Of a stretch of 61,469 bases of DNA, positions 29,643 to 37,229 are shown piece by piece. Each line of letters begins with the position of its first letter. The first letter of the stretch is position 1. The notes beneath the pieces are model-generated. The model did no database searches, was not told the origin of the DNA, and was given only the letters and a program-made list of their open reading frames with translations. The position numbers were made by a program, and so were the translations under genes. Origin of the DNA: Leptobacterium flavescens (lineage in GTDB: Bacteria > Bacteroidota > Bacteroidia > Flavobacteriales > Flavobacteriaceae); NCBI RefSeq assembly GCF_010671605.1, contig NZ_JAABOO010000005.1, positions 1 to 61,469 on the forward strand. Direction: 5' to 3'.

Positions 29643-29973
29643 GTTGGGTAATAAAACTTGTTTAATAAAAAATTAAACCATTTTAATAGGGGTAATAAAA
29701 AATCAAGTAACAATTATTAATACAAATGATATGTATCGAATATACACTAAATCAAATAGTATATAATTTTGATAGGACAAATATGGGATAAATGTTAAAA
29801 AGAAACTGTTAGCTAGCTAACTTAACTATAGAAATGTAGTTAAAGATTTACTAAAAATAAATTTTTTTAATAAATTTCATAATGCTAGACTATTGAGACA
29901 TAAATTTTAGTGATAGGAATTGTGTTAATAAATCGATTTTCCAACGACCTTAGAAATAGCTAATTAAATAACA
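29643..29973. other. AT-rich 331-bp intergenic region upstream of the Crp/Fnr gene
   Basis: No reading frame of note. It holds an inverted repeat GTTTAAT-N5-ATTAAAC (29660-29678), two copies of GGGTAATAAAA (29646 and 29690), a -7-like TAATTTTG (29764-29771) and a perfect 14-bp palindrome GTTAGCTAGCTAAC (29808-29821). These may be regulatory sites for the regulator gene that follows; nothing else is seen. Confidence 0.5.
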
Positions 29974-30645
29974 ATGAAATCACTCTGGTTTTTAGACGAT
30001 GTAGACTTATTTAAGATCTTTTGCCCTCATAAGTATAAAGGTTTTAAAGAGAAGCACAGTTTCGACTTCTACAAGAAGGGAGACTATATTTATATGCAGG
30101 AAGATCGTGCCAATAAGGTATATCTTATTAATGAAGGAAAAATAAAAATAGGATATTATACCGATGATGGGGAGGAAGTGGTCACTGCTATTTTGTCTAA
30201 AGGAGATATCTTCGGGGAAAAAGCGATCCTGGGAGAAGAGAAGAGAGATGAATTTGCACGGTCCTTCAGCAGGCGAACATCTATCTGCGTTCTTACTTCC
30301 GATGTGATGCAGGATATGATGCGGGAAAACCAGTCGTTTAGCCTTAAAATACACAAGATCCTGGGCTTTAGGATCAAAAAGCTGGAAAGAAGACTTCAGT
30401 TATTACTTTTTAAAGACTCCAAGACCCGATTATTAGAGTTCCTTCTGGAACTTTATGAAGAGTACGGGCACTGCTGTCCGGAAACGGGAGATAAGGTCAT
30501 TGAGCACCCCTATACGCAAAAAGATATTGCCGGTTTAATAGGTACTTCACGCTCTACCCTTAATATCATCCTGAATGAACTCAGAGATGCCAGAATCGTT
30601 AATTTCAGCAGAAAGGAAATAAGGATCATTAACGATGTTGCTTAA
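29974..30645 (+). CDS. Crp/Fnr-family transcriptional regulator
   Basis: 223 aa. An N-terminal cyclic-nucleotide-binding-type beta roll (about 20-125: FYKKGDYIYMQEDRANKVYLINEGKIKIGYYTDDGEEVV, KGDIFGEKAILGEEKRDEFA) is joined by the dimer helix to a C-terminal HTH_Crp domain (about 150-220: YTQKDIAGLIGTSRSTLNIILNELRDARIV). There is no N-terminal Fnr-type cysteine cluster, so oxygen sensing by Fe-S is unlikely. Targets are unknown. It has a long, palindrome-containing upstream region, and the tandem TlpA-like genes follow after 163 bp. Confidence 0.88.
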   Translation: MKSLWFLDDVDLFKIFCPHKYKGFKEKHSFDFYKKGDYIYMQEDRANKVYLINEGKIKIGYYTDDGEEVVTAILSKGDIFGEKAILGEEKRDEFARSFSRRTSICVLTSDVMQDMMRENQSFSLKIHKILGFRIKKLERRLQLLLFKDSKTRLLEFLLELYEEYGHCCPETGDKVIEHPYTQKDIAGLIGTSRSTLNIILNELRDARIVNFSRKEIRIINDVA

Positions 30646-30808
30646 GAGCTAATATCAACTTAATAAAATATTAAAGCTGTCCTTTCTCTCTTTTAAAATT
30701 AGTAGTTTTGTCCAGAACTCAAATGGATTTCAAATTGCATTATAAGATGTTTTTAAAAGCACTTATGGAGCACTGCTATATTAAAAGAATCTGTCAAAAT
30801 AAATTTCC

Positions 30809-31369
30809 ATGAAGAATAAGAAGCGACTACTCATCAATATATTAATTATTGCAGTTGTTTTAGCATTTTTTATCACCCCGCTGGGGCATGAGAGTAAGAT
30901 CCTTTTAAACCGTATCATGGCTTTCAGCCCGGAGACCATTAAGGTTGAGGATCGTCAGAAAATTTCTGATTTCGACTGGAAACTCAAAGATGAGAACTGG
31001 GATTTCTTTAATTTTAAAGATTCTAAAGGAGAAGTGATCTTTGTACATTTCTGGGCTTCCTGGAGGATCCCTTCTATAGCAGAAGCAAAAAGTATTCAGA
31101 AATTGTACAACGACTATAAAGGCAAGGTTCGTTTTTACCTGATCACCAATGAAACCAGGGAACCGGTAGAAGAACTGATGGCGAAAAGGGGATATGATTT
31201 TCCGGTAACCTACCTTATTATTGATGAGAAAATGCCTTTTGATGCCGATAAGATCCCTTCTACTTACGTAATAGACAGAGACGGGTATATTGCCCTGGAA
31301 AGGTTCGGGATCGCTAACTGGAACAGCAAAGGAGTACGAAAGCTACTGGATGAGCTTATTGAGGATTAG
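30809..31369 (+). CDS. TlpA-like thioredoxin-fold protein lacking the CxxC active site
   Basis: 186 aa. One N-terminal membrane anchor (residues about 7-24) and a periplasmic thioredoxin fold. In place of the WCxxC motif it reads ASWRIPS (Arg86-Ile-Pro-Ser89), so it cannot do thiol redox chemistry. The rest of the fold, including the cis-proline stretch DKIPSTYVIDRDG, is kept. It is closely related in layout to the next gene (FITPLGHESKILLNRIMAFSP against LFTPVGKTLKIWTNRLLAFSP), so this is a tandem duplication with loss of catalysis. A structural or regulatory partner role is inferred. A possible -7 box TAGTTTTG lies at 30703-30710. Confidence 0.82.
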   Translation: MKNKKRLLINILIIAVVLAFFITPLGHESKILLNRIMAFSPETIKVEDRQKISDFDWKLKDENWDFFNFKDSKGEVIFVHFWASWRIPSIAEAKSIQKLYNDYKGKVRFYLITNETREPVEELMAKRGYDFPVTYLIIDEKMPFDADKIPSTYVIDRDGYIALERFGIANWNSKGVRKLLDELIED

Positions 31370-31432
31370 GTACTGCATTAAAAATGTCAGAATCAAAACA
31401 AATCCCCGACTATAAAGAATATAAATGAAGTT

Positions 31433-32002
31433 ATGAAATTATCTAAAAATCAACTTTCCAACCTCGGTCTTCTGATCTTTATTGTTGTTTTTCTTTTTAC
31501 TCCGGTAGGGAAGACCTTAAAGATATGGACCAATCGCTTACTGGCGTTTAGTCCGTCGGTGGTTTCCGTAGAGGACAGGTCATCCCTGTCTACCTATGAA
31601 TGGAACTTAAATCAGATCAGCGGGGACAGGACAGGAAGTTTTGATTTTAGGGATGCCGAAGGCAAAGTGGTTTTGGTTAATTTATGGGCTACGTGGTGCC
31701 CTCCCTGTATTGCCGAGATGCCAAGCTTGCAGGAATTATACAATGATTATAAGGAAGAGGTGGTTTTTCTTTTTGTTACGCATGAAGAACAGGAAAGAGT
31801 ACTAAGCTTTTTAAATAAGAACGGATACAACATTCCTGTATTCCAACCCCTGACTACCATCCCGGAAGAAATTAATTCCAATAGTATTCCCGCTACTTTC
31901 CTGATAGATAAGAACGGTAAGATTGCCATTAAAAAGAAAGGTGCTGCAGACTGGAACAGCAATACGGTGAGAAACCAGATAGATCAGTTGGTAGGGCAGT
32001 AA
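31433..32002 (+). CDS. TlpA-family membrane-anchored thioredoxin
   Basis: 189 aa. N-terminal membrane anchor (about 10-26) and periplasmic thioredoxin domain with intact LWATWCPPC (Cys89, Cys92) and the cis-Pro SNSIPATFLIDKNG. TlpA/ResA-type proteins reduce disulfides, for example during cytochrome c maturation or metal delivery. It follows its cysteine-less paralogue by 63 bp in the same direction. Its stop codon lies 1 bp from the stop of the converging crtZ gene, leaving no space for a terminator between them. Confidence 0.87.
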   Translation: MKLSKNQLSNLGLLIFIVVFLFTPVGKTLKIWTNRLLAFSPSVVSVEDRSSLSTYEWNLNQISGDRTGSFDFRDAEGKVVLVNLWATWCPPCIAEMPSLQELYNDYKEEVVFLFVTHEEQERVLSFLNKNGYNIPVFQPLTTIPEEINSNSIPATFLIDKNGKIAIKKKGAADWNSNTVRNQIDQLVGQ

Positions 32003-32003
32003 T

Positions 32004-32453
32004 TTACTTTTTAAAATACTTAAACGGAACGATCAGCATTCCAAAACATTCCCCATCCTCTTTTCCCAGATGTTTATGATGCATTTTATGTGCTCTCCTG
32101 ATACCCCTGGCGTACCAGTTATTTGCATTTCTGAAAAGCTTAAAACGCTGATGAATAAAGATGTCGTGTACCATAAAATAGGCAAAACCATAGGCTACAA
32201 TCCCCAAACCGATCGGCCATCCGTACCAGAATGAGGTGTAATTCCCGATAAAAATAAAACTCATACTAACCACTGCATAGAAAAGAAAGAAAGCATCGTT
32301 TCTCTCAAACCAGGAATCGTGATCCTTTTTGTGATGATCTTTATGAAGACTCCACAAAAAACCATGCATGATGTATTTATGCGTAAACCACGCCATAAAT
32401 TCCATTACCGAGAACGAAAGAATAAAAATACCTATCCAGATCAGAGTGTTCAT
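32004..32453 (-). CDS. crtZ: Beta-carotene hydroxylase
   Basis: 149 aa. Di-iron membrane hydroxylase that adds 3-hydroxyl groups to beta-ionone rings (beta-carotene to zeaxanthin). The histidine clusters of the fatty acid hydroxylase superfamily are all visible: HKYIMHG, HKDHH, HDIFIHQRF and HKMHHKH, set in about four hydrophobic segments. It is the third gene of crtI-crtB-crtZ, 14 bp after crtB. The lycopene cyclase needed between CrtI and CrtZ is not in the window. Confidence 0.93.
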   Translation of the reverse strand: MNTLIWIGIFILSFSVMEFMAWFTHKYIMHGFLWSLHKDHHKKDHDSWFERNDAFFLFYAVVSMSFIFIGNYTSFWYGWPIGLGIVAYGFAYFMVHDIFIHQRFKLFRNANNWYARGIRRAHKMHHKHLGKEDGECFGMLIVPFKYFKK

Positions 32454-32467
32454 CAGTTTGTTTTTAG

Positions 32468-33307
32468 TTATATCAAATTTAGCCTATAATTCAGATATGA
32501 GGAAGCCAATAACCCGAATTTTTGATAATTGGGAACCCTGATACGGGTGTTCTTTATTTCGAGCGGAGGCGTCTTCTTCAGTTTGGTCAACAGCTTTGTA
32601 TAATATTTATAAGCGGTATACACCCCGAATTTGGCTTCTACGGGCAATTTTAAAATACCTTCATAACCCAGAGCAAAATCATTTTCTATCTCATCGATGA
32701 TCCGTTGTTTGGAGGCTTCATCCAGGCTGTTGAGGTCTGTATTCGGAAAATAAGTGCGATTTAATCCTTCAAAATCGGCTTTCAGATCTCTGAGGAAATT
32801 CACTTTTTGAAAAGCAGAACCCAGGGCCATAGCCGAAGATTTGAGTTGCTCGAATTTTTCGATACCCCCATTCACAAATACCTTTAAACACATCAGTCCA
32901 ACCACATCGGCAGAACCGTAAATATATTCCTCATACTCCTCCTGTGTTTCATAAACACTTTTAACCAGATCCAGCCTCATACTCTTCATAAAAGCCCGGA
33001 TCAGTTCATCTTCTATCTGGTATTTATGAACGGTATGTTGAAAAGAATTCAGAATGGGGTTAAGGCTTATTTTTTGAGTTAAAGCATCATCCAGGGCCTT
33101 CTCAAAATCGTTGAAAAGCTGTTCTTTTTCATAATCGTGAAAACTATCGACGATCTCATCCGCAAAGCGAACAAAACCATATATGTTGTATATGTCCTGC
33201 CTGATTTCAGGCGCCAGCATCTTAACAGCCATAGAAAAAGAGGTGCTGTAGGATCCTGTAACAATACGGCTGCATTTATTGGAAACATGGTCAAAGATAG
33301 CTTTCAT
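32468..33307 (-). CDS. crtB: Phytoene synthase
   Basis: 279 aa. It condenses two geranylgeranyl-PP to phytoene. The two aspartate-rich Mg-binding motifs of squalene/phytoene synthases are present: VRFADEIVDSFHD (about residue 45) and NFLRDLKADFEGLNRTYFP (about 170-190). It starts 6 bp after the crtI stop, so the carotenoid genes form one operon read from the promoter at about 34789. Confidence 0.95.
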   Translation of the reverse strand: MKAIFDHVSNKCSRIVTGSYSTSFSMAVKMLAPEIRQDIYNIYGFVRFADEIVDSFHDYEKEQLFNDFEKALDDALTQKISLNPILNSFQHTVHKYQIEDELIRAFMKSMRLDLVKSVYETQEEYEEYIYGSADVVGLMCLKVFVNGGIEKFEQLKSSAMALGSAFQKVNFLRDLKADFEGLNRTYFPNTDLNSLDEASKQRIIDEIENDFALGYEGILKLPVEAKFGVYTAYKYYTKLLTKLKKTPPLEIKNTRIRVPNYQKFGLLASSYLNYRLNLI

Positions 33308-33313
33308 ATCGAA

Positions 33314-34774
33314 TCAGTTTTGATTTTGTATTAGTTCTGCGGCCAGTTTGCCTGAAATAAGCGAAGGAGGAACTCCGGGGCCGGGAACGGTTAATTGCCC
33401 GGTAAAATATAAGTTCTTCACTTTTTTGCTTTTCAGCTTAGGCCTTAAAAAGGCGGTTTGCATAAGGGTATTTGCCAAACCATATGCATTTCCTTTATAA
33501 GAATTGTACTCTTTAACAAAATCGTTGACACAGAACGACTCTTTAAAGATAACATTATTTTTAACCTGCTGATCTGTAATGTTTTCGAATCTTCCAACAA
33601 TAAGATCAAAGTATTTATCCCGTAATTGAGGGGTGTCTTCTATGCCCGGAGCAAGGGGAATAAGAAAGATACCGGCCTCACAACCTTCGGGTGCCGAATT
33701 TTTGTCGGTTTTGGAAGGGAAACTGGCATAGAAAAGGGGATTTGCCGGCCATCGCGGGTCGTCATAGATAGCATCTGCATGAATATCAAAATCAACATCA
33801 AAGAATAAGGTATGATGTTCTACATTATCTAATTTTTTATCAAAACCTACATAGAAGAGCAGGGAAGAGGGAGCAAAAGTCCTTTTACTCCAGTACTTTT
33901 CGGAATAAGCCCTGTACTCAGGAGCTAAAAGCGATTCGGTATGATGATAGTCCGCGCCACTTAAGACAATATCAGCCTCAACTTTCTTTCCATTGCTTAT
34001 CAGTCCCTTTGCTTCTCCGTTTTCTACCAGTATCTTTTCTACATTTTGCCCGGTTTTAAAATCTACCCCCAATTCGATTGCCAGTGCGGAGATACCTTCA
34101 ATTACACTGTACATTCCGTTTAGCGGATGCCACGTTCCGAGCCCGAAATCGGCATAGTTCATAAAGTTGTAAAAGGAAGGTGTATCTCCGGGTTTTGCAC
34201 CCAGAAATAATACGGGAAATTCAAGGATCTGAACCAGTCGTTTGTTCTTAAACTCTTTCCGTACCTGTTTTTTAATAGTACTGAAGAACAATCCTATCTT
34301 TCTGATAGTTTGCGGGCTAATGAGCTCCAGGGGAGACAAACCGGGACGGTAAACGAGGTCTTTAATGGCTACCTCATAGTTGTTTTCTGCCTGGGATATA
34401 AACTTCCTCAGTTTTGCTGCACTTCCTTTTTCTTCTTTTTCAAAAGCATCACAAATCTTGTCGAGAGTATCGGCGATGGTGATCGCGTCGTTCTTTCCGA
34501 AATATACACTGTAGGCAGGATTGAGTTTTTGAAGGGTATAGTAGTCAGAAGGTTTTTTACCGAAGTCATTAAAAAAACGTTCAAAGACATCAGGCATCCA
34601 ATACCAGGTAGGGCCAATATCGAAAACAAAGCCATCTTTTTTAAGTTGCCTTGCCCTTCCGCCCAGGCTTTTATTTTTCTCCAAAACAGTTACATTATGC
34701 CCTGCTTTAGCCAGGTAGCAAGAGGCAGCTAGAGAAGAAAATCCGGAACCTATGATCAGTATGTTTGATTTCAT
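33314..34774 (-). CDS. crtI: Phytoene desaturase
   Basis: 486 aa FAD-dependent desaturase taking phytoene to lycopene. N-terminal dinucleotide-binding motif ILIIGSGFSSLAASCYLAKAG with VLEKNKSLGGRARQ; C-terminal signature NLYFTGQLTVPGPGVPPSLISGKLAA. It is the first gene of crtI-crtB-crtZ. A -7 box TATATTTG (34789-34782, minus) and a flanking inverted repeat lie directly before the ATG. The divergence-free arrangement carH, then crtI, in the same orientation, suggests control by the neighbouring CarH-like protein. Confidence 0.95.
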   Translation of the reverse strand: MKSNILIIGSGFSSLAASCYLAKAGHNVTVLEKNKSLGGRARQLKKDGFVFDIGPTWYWMPDVFERFFNDFGKKPSDYYTLQKLNPAYSVYFGKNDAITIADTLDKICDAFEKEEKGSAAKLRKFISQAENNYEVAIKDLVYRPGLSPLELISPQTIRKIGLFFSTIKKQVRKEFKNKRLVQILEFPVLFLGAKPGDTPSFYNFMNYADFGLGTWHPLNGMYSVIEGISALAIELGVDFKTGQNVEKILVENGEAKGLISNGKKVEADIVLSGADYHHTESLLAPEYRAYSEKYWSKRTFAPSSLLFYVGFDKKLDNVEHHTLFFDVDFDIHADAIYDDPRWPANPLFYASFPSKTDKNSAPEGCEAGIFLIPLAPGIEDTPQLRDKYFDLIVGRFENITDQQVKNNVIFKESFCVNDFVKEYNSYKGNAYGLANTLMQTAFLRPKLKSKKVKNLYFTGQLTVPGPGVPPSLISGKLAAELIQNQN

Positions 34775-34806
34775 TGTTTAACAAATATAGTAAAATCGTT
34801 AAACAA
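34774..34806. promoter_or_regulatory. crtI promoter and candidate CarH-type operator
   Basis: A perfect 9-bp inverted repeat, TTGTTTAAC (34774-34782) and GTTAAACAA (34798-34806), separated by 15 bp. It encloses the minus-strand -7 box TATATTTG (34789-34782), and the distal arm overlaps the only TTTG (34807-34804) available as -33. That TTTG is just 14 bp from the -7 box, an unusual spacing that fits a promoter controlled by a bound regulator. The half-site TTGTTTAA recurs at the -7 box of the regulator gene itself (35750-35743). Confidence 0.6.
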
Positions 34807-34826
34807 AAAAATAAAAACTTCGAATT

Positions 34827-35726
34827 TTACAATTCTTTAACGACCTCTTCTATAGATTCATATATACGAATAGTTGAGGGGAGCGGTTTTAAATTTAAGT
34901 ATTTAACCTGTTGCCCGAGGATCCATAATTCGCTCGAGGAATCGGAGTTGATCTGAGTACGGAAGTCCTCAATATATTTATCTATTCCTTTGGGATTGGG
35001 AGCTACCGTAAAATAGGAAACAAAAGTGAGTGTGGAAAAATACTTCTGAAGATCGGACAGGCTTTCCATCGGAACCGTTTGCCCCAGGTAAATAGATTTG
35101 TAACCTCTTAGTGTGATCTCGTAATTCAGATAAAGTAACCCGATTTCGTGTATCTCGTTTTCCGGAAGGTAAAGGGCAAAGGTCTTATTTTTATTGGTAG
35201 GCTCGATAGCCTGAAGTTTCTCTGTATTTACCAGTATCTTTTGTTTAATAAGCCCGGTAATAAAATGTTCATGGGCCGGACTGATCGTATCTGTCTGCCA
35301 TAAAAGGCCCAGTTCGTTAAGCAGGGGAATAAAAACCTCATAAAATATCTCCCGAAAGGTCTTTTCCCCTAACAGGGCGTTGTAAGTGTTAAAAAACAGC
35401 GATTGATCAAAGTTGATCATAGCCAGTTTAAAGGCGTTGATGGAATGACTTTTTACACTGCTCTCGGAAACGATCTCCCTTACCAGGATTGGTATTTTTT
35501 CTTCGGGGATCCGGGCAATCTTAGAGATCTTATAACCGTTGCTGTACAAAAGTGTAATATTGAGTAGCTTTTGAAGGTTCCTGATGGAGTAGTAACGAAT
35601 ATTGGTATCGGTCCGACACGGACTTAAAAGATCGTATCTCTTCTCCCATATTCTGATCGTATGTGCTTTGATTCCGGAAAGATTTTCAAGGTCTTTGATA
35701 CTGAAATACTTCTTTACATTGTTCAT
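34827..35726 (-). CDS. carH: MerR-family, cobalamin-binding photoreceptor-type repressor (CarH-like)
   Basis: 299 aa from ATG 35726; a TTG-started reading from 35750 begins inside the -7 box and is discarded. An N-terminal MerR helix-turn-helix (FSIKDLENLSGIKAHTIRIWEKRY, residues about 7-32) is followed by a helical bundle with W-x9-E-H (Trp143, Glu153, His154), the CarH signature for adenosylcobalamin capping. A Rossmann-type B12 domain then carries E-I-H-E-I-G, with His193 as the expected lower cobalt ligand. Known CarH proteins bind DNA as tetramers in the dark and fall apart in light, releasing carotenoid genes. It is next to crtI. Light sensing is inferred from motifs. Confidence 0.82.
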   Translation of the reverse strand: MNNVKKYFSIKDLENLSGIKAHTIRIWEKRYDLLSPCRTDTNIRYYSIRNLQKLLNITLLYSNGYKISKIARIPEEKIPILVREIVSESSVKSHSINAFKLAMINFDQSLFFNTYNALLGEKTFREIFYEVFIPLLNELGLLWQTDTISPAHEHFITGLIKQKILVNTEKLQAIEPTNKNKTFALYLPENEIHEIGLLYLNYEITLRGYKSIYLGQTVPMESLSDLQKYFSTLTFVSYFTVAPNPKGIDKYIEDFRTQINSDSSSELWILGQQVKYLNLKPLPSTIRIYESIEEVVKEL

Positions 35727-35742
35727 CTTTTGAGCTGATCTT

Positions 35743-35755
35743 TTAAACAAATGTA
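35743..35755 (-). promoter_or_regulatory. carH-like gene promoter with operator half-site
   Basis: The minus-strand -7 box TACATTTG (35755-35748) overlaps TTGTTTAA (35750-35743), the same 8-bp half-site that forms the crtI inverted repeat. This suggests autoregulation. No -33 TTTG at the usual spacing was found. Confidence 0.5.
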
Positions 35756-35916
35756 AGCATTATTTTGATACAGACTGTATTTGTTGTTCCCGGAGATTTC
35801 GTAAATACGGATACAGGCTTATGTTAGGAGCATTAGATAGAGAAGCATTAATTCTATCAAAAATAGAGTTGATCGTGTTTGACAGGATATAAAATGCAGA
35901 CAGGAAATTCCATAAA

Positions 35917-35943
35917 AAAAGGCCTCTTTTGTAAAGAGACCTG
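35917..35943 (-). terminator. Terminator of tRNA-Leu
   Basis: On the minus strand AGGTCTCTTT-ACA-AAAGAGGCCT (one T-G pair) is followed by at least six T. It lies directly after the tRNA-Leu 3' end. Confidence 0.8.
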
Positions 35944-35945
35944 AG

Positions 35946-36029
35946 TGCCCACGACTGGATTCGAACCAGCACGTCCTTACGAACACTACCCCCTCAAGAT
36001 AGCGTGTCTACCAATTCCACCACGTGGGC
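35946..36029 (-). tRNA. tRNA-Leu (GAG)
   Basis: 84-nt class II tRNA without encoded CCA. Acceptor stem GCCCACG (36029-36023) pairs with CGTGGGC (minus of 35953-35947), discriminator A. D-arm GTGGTGGAATTGGTAGACACG; anticodon stem CTATC/GGTAG with loop TTGAGGG gives GAG; a long variable arm and the T-arm GGTTCGAATCC are present. It reads CTC/CTT leucine codons. Confidence 0.93.
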
Positions 36030-36137
36030 GTATCTAAAGGAATTTAGAGGCTGCAAAAATAAAATAGTTTAGCTGATAATAAAATTAATTTGAAGATTTA
36101 ATTTAAGAAAATCTCACATGACAAATGCATTTACCTG

Positions 36138-36199
36138 ATCAGAACTTAAAAGTAAGCCCTATTTCGTGAGTACCGTCTTCAAATGTATTGATATCGGAA
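36138..36199 (-). pseudogene. Remnant of a second PorP/SprF gene (3' end)
   Basis: 62 bp matching 36332-36393 with two mismatches, 194 bp away. On the minus strand it encodes DINTFEDGTHEIGLTFKF and a stop, the same C terminus as the intact gene. Upstream of it the frame soon meets a TAG and shares no further PorP sequence. It is either a partial duplication or the scar of a deleted tandem paralogue. Confidence 0.75.
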
Positions 36200-36252
36200 T
36201 TGAATCTTTTATTTTGAAGAAGAAACTAGTATTCCAATCTTATTTTAAACAC

Positions 36253-36276
36253 AAAAGTCTCTTTAAAAAAAGAGAC
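36253..36276 (-). terminator. Terminator of the adhesin-PorP operon
   Basis: GTCTCTTT (36257-36264) / AAAGAGAC (36269-36276). On the minus strand the hairpin is followed by TTTTGTGTTT, so it stops transcription coming from the PorP gene. Confidence 0.65.
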
Positions 36277-36332
36277 CTTCTCATCTTTCGATTTACTTAT
36301 ATGAATTAGCTAAAAAGAATAATTGTATTAAA

Positions 36333-37208
36333 TCAGAACTTAAAAGTAAGTCCTATTTCGTGAGTACCGTCTTCAAATGTATTGATATCCGAAGTATTGG
36401 TCTCGTATGCATATCCTAATTCCAGCCAGTTTTGAATACTGAGGTAAGCCAGGCCTCCAAAAGCTCTGTCTGCCCTGTAATTGGCACCTATTTCAAAGCG
36501 ATCCAGAAACTTAAAAGTAGCAGTGATATCTACAATGGTTTCTTCACTGGAAAAACGAACCAGGGTTGAAGGGGTAAAAACGATCTCATCGCTTAAGTTA
36601 AAATGATACCCCCCGCTTAGGTGGATCTGTAATTCATTATTGGCCGTGGTAACAATACCACTCTCATCATCAATACGATCGGTCCTTAATAATCTCGGAG
36701 AAGAAAGCGAAGCAAAATAACCTTCGTTCTTCAGGTAAAATCCAATCCCCAGATTAGGATTGAAATCATTGGCATTTTGTGAAAACAAAGGATCTAAAGG
36801 GAGTTCAAGACGATTAAAATCAATACTCACAAAAGTCCCTCCGGCCTGTATCCCGAAATAAAGATCGGTAGCATAACCAATTTGTAGTTTGTAACTAAAA
36901 CTGGCAAAAAGAGAGGTAGCCTGTTCAATAAAAACATTGTCAACAATGGTCGTCAGCCCTATACCTACCTTTTCGTTGAGCGGAAGGCTTAAATAAAAAC
37001 TTTGTGTTTCCGGAGCGTCATCGATCCCGACAAACTGGCTTCTGAAGTTAGATTTAAAAGTAATCTGGTCATCTGCACCCAAAGCAGCCGGGTTAAAGAA
37101 ACCCGTATTGTATCTGTAAAGTGTATAAACGGGTTCCTGTTGTGCCTGTAATGCCGTTGAACATCCGATTAATAGTATCCCAAGAATTAGAGATTTGTAT
37201 ATTTTCAT
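36333..37208 (-). CDS. PorP/SprF-family type IX secretion membrane protein
   Basis: 291 aa. A signal peptide (MKIYKSLILGILLIGCSTALQAQ) is followed by QEPVYTLYRYNTGFFNPAALGADDQITFKSNFRSQFVGID, the diagnostic opening of PorP/SprF proteins, and beta-barrel strands to GLTFKF. PorP/SprF proteins sit in the outer membrane and are needed for secretion or surface attachment of T9SS substrates with a type B C-terminal domain. The gene lies 21 bp downstream of such an adhesin, the classic SprB-SprF arrangement, so it is probably its dedicated partner. Confidence 0.92.
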   Translation of the reverse strand: MKIYKSLILGILLIGCSTALQAQQEPVYTLYRYNTGFFNPAALGADDQITFKSNFRSQFVGIDDAPETQSFYLSLPLNEKVGIGLTTIVDNVFIEQATSLFASFSYKLQIGYATDLYFGIQAGGTFVSIDFNRLELPLDPLFSQNANDFNPNLGIGFYLKNEGYFASLSSPRLLRTDRIDDESGIVTTANNELQIHLSGGYHFNLSDEIVFTPSTLVRFSSEETIVDITATFKFLDRFEIGANYRADRAFGGLAYLSIQNWLELGYAYETNTSDINTFEDGTHEIGLTFKF

Positions 37209-37229
37209 TCTGATATTTTCCTTGATCTG

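Larger units (their letters stand above)
36030..36332. other. 303-bp intergenic region with a duplicated porP 3' end and a terminator
   Basis: Between tRNA-Leu and the PorP gene. It contains a 62-bp near-copy of the PorP gene 3' end (36138-36199) and a terminator-type hairpin (36257-36276). The rest is AT-rich without recognisable features. Confidence 0.7.
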
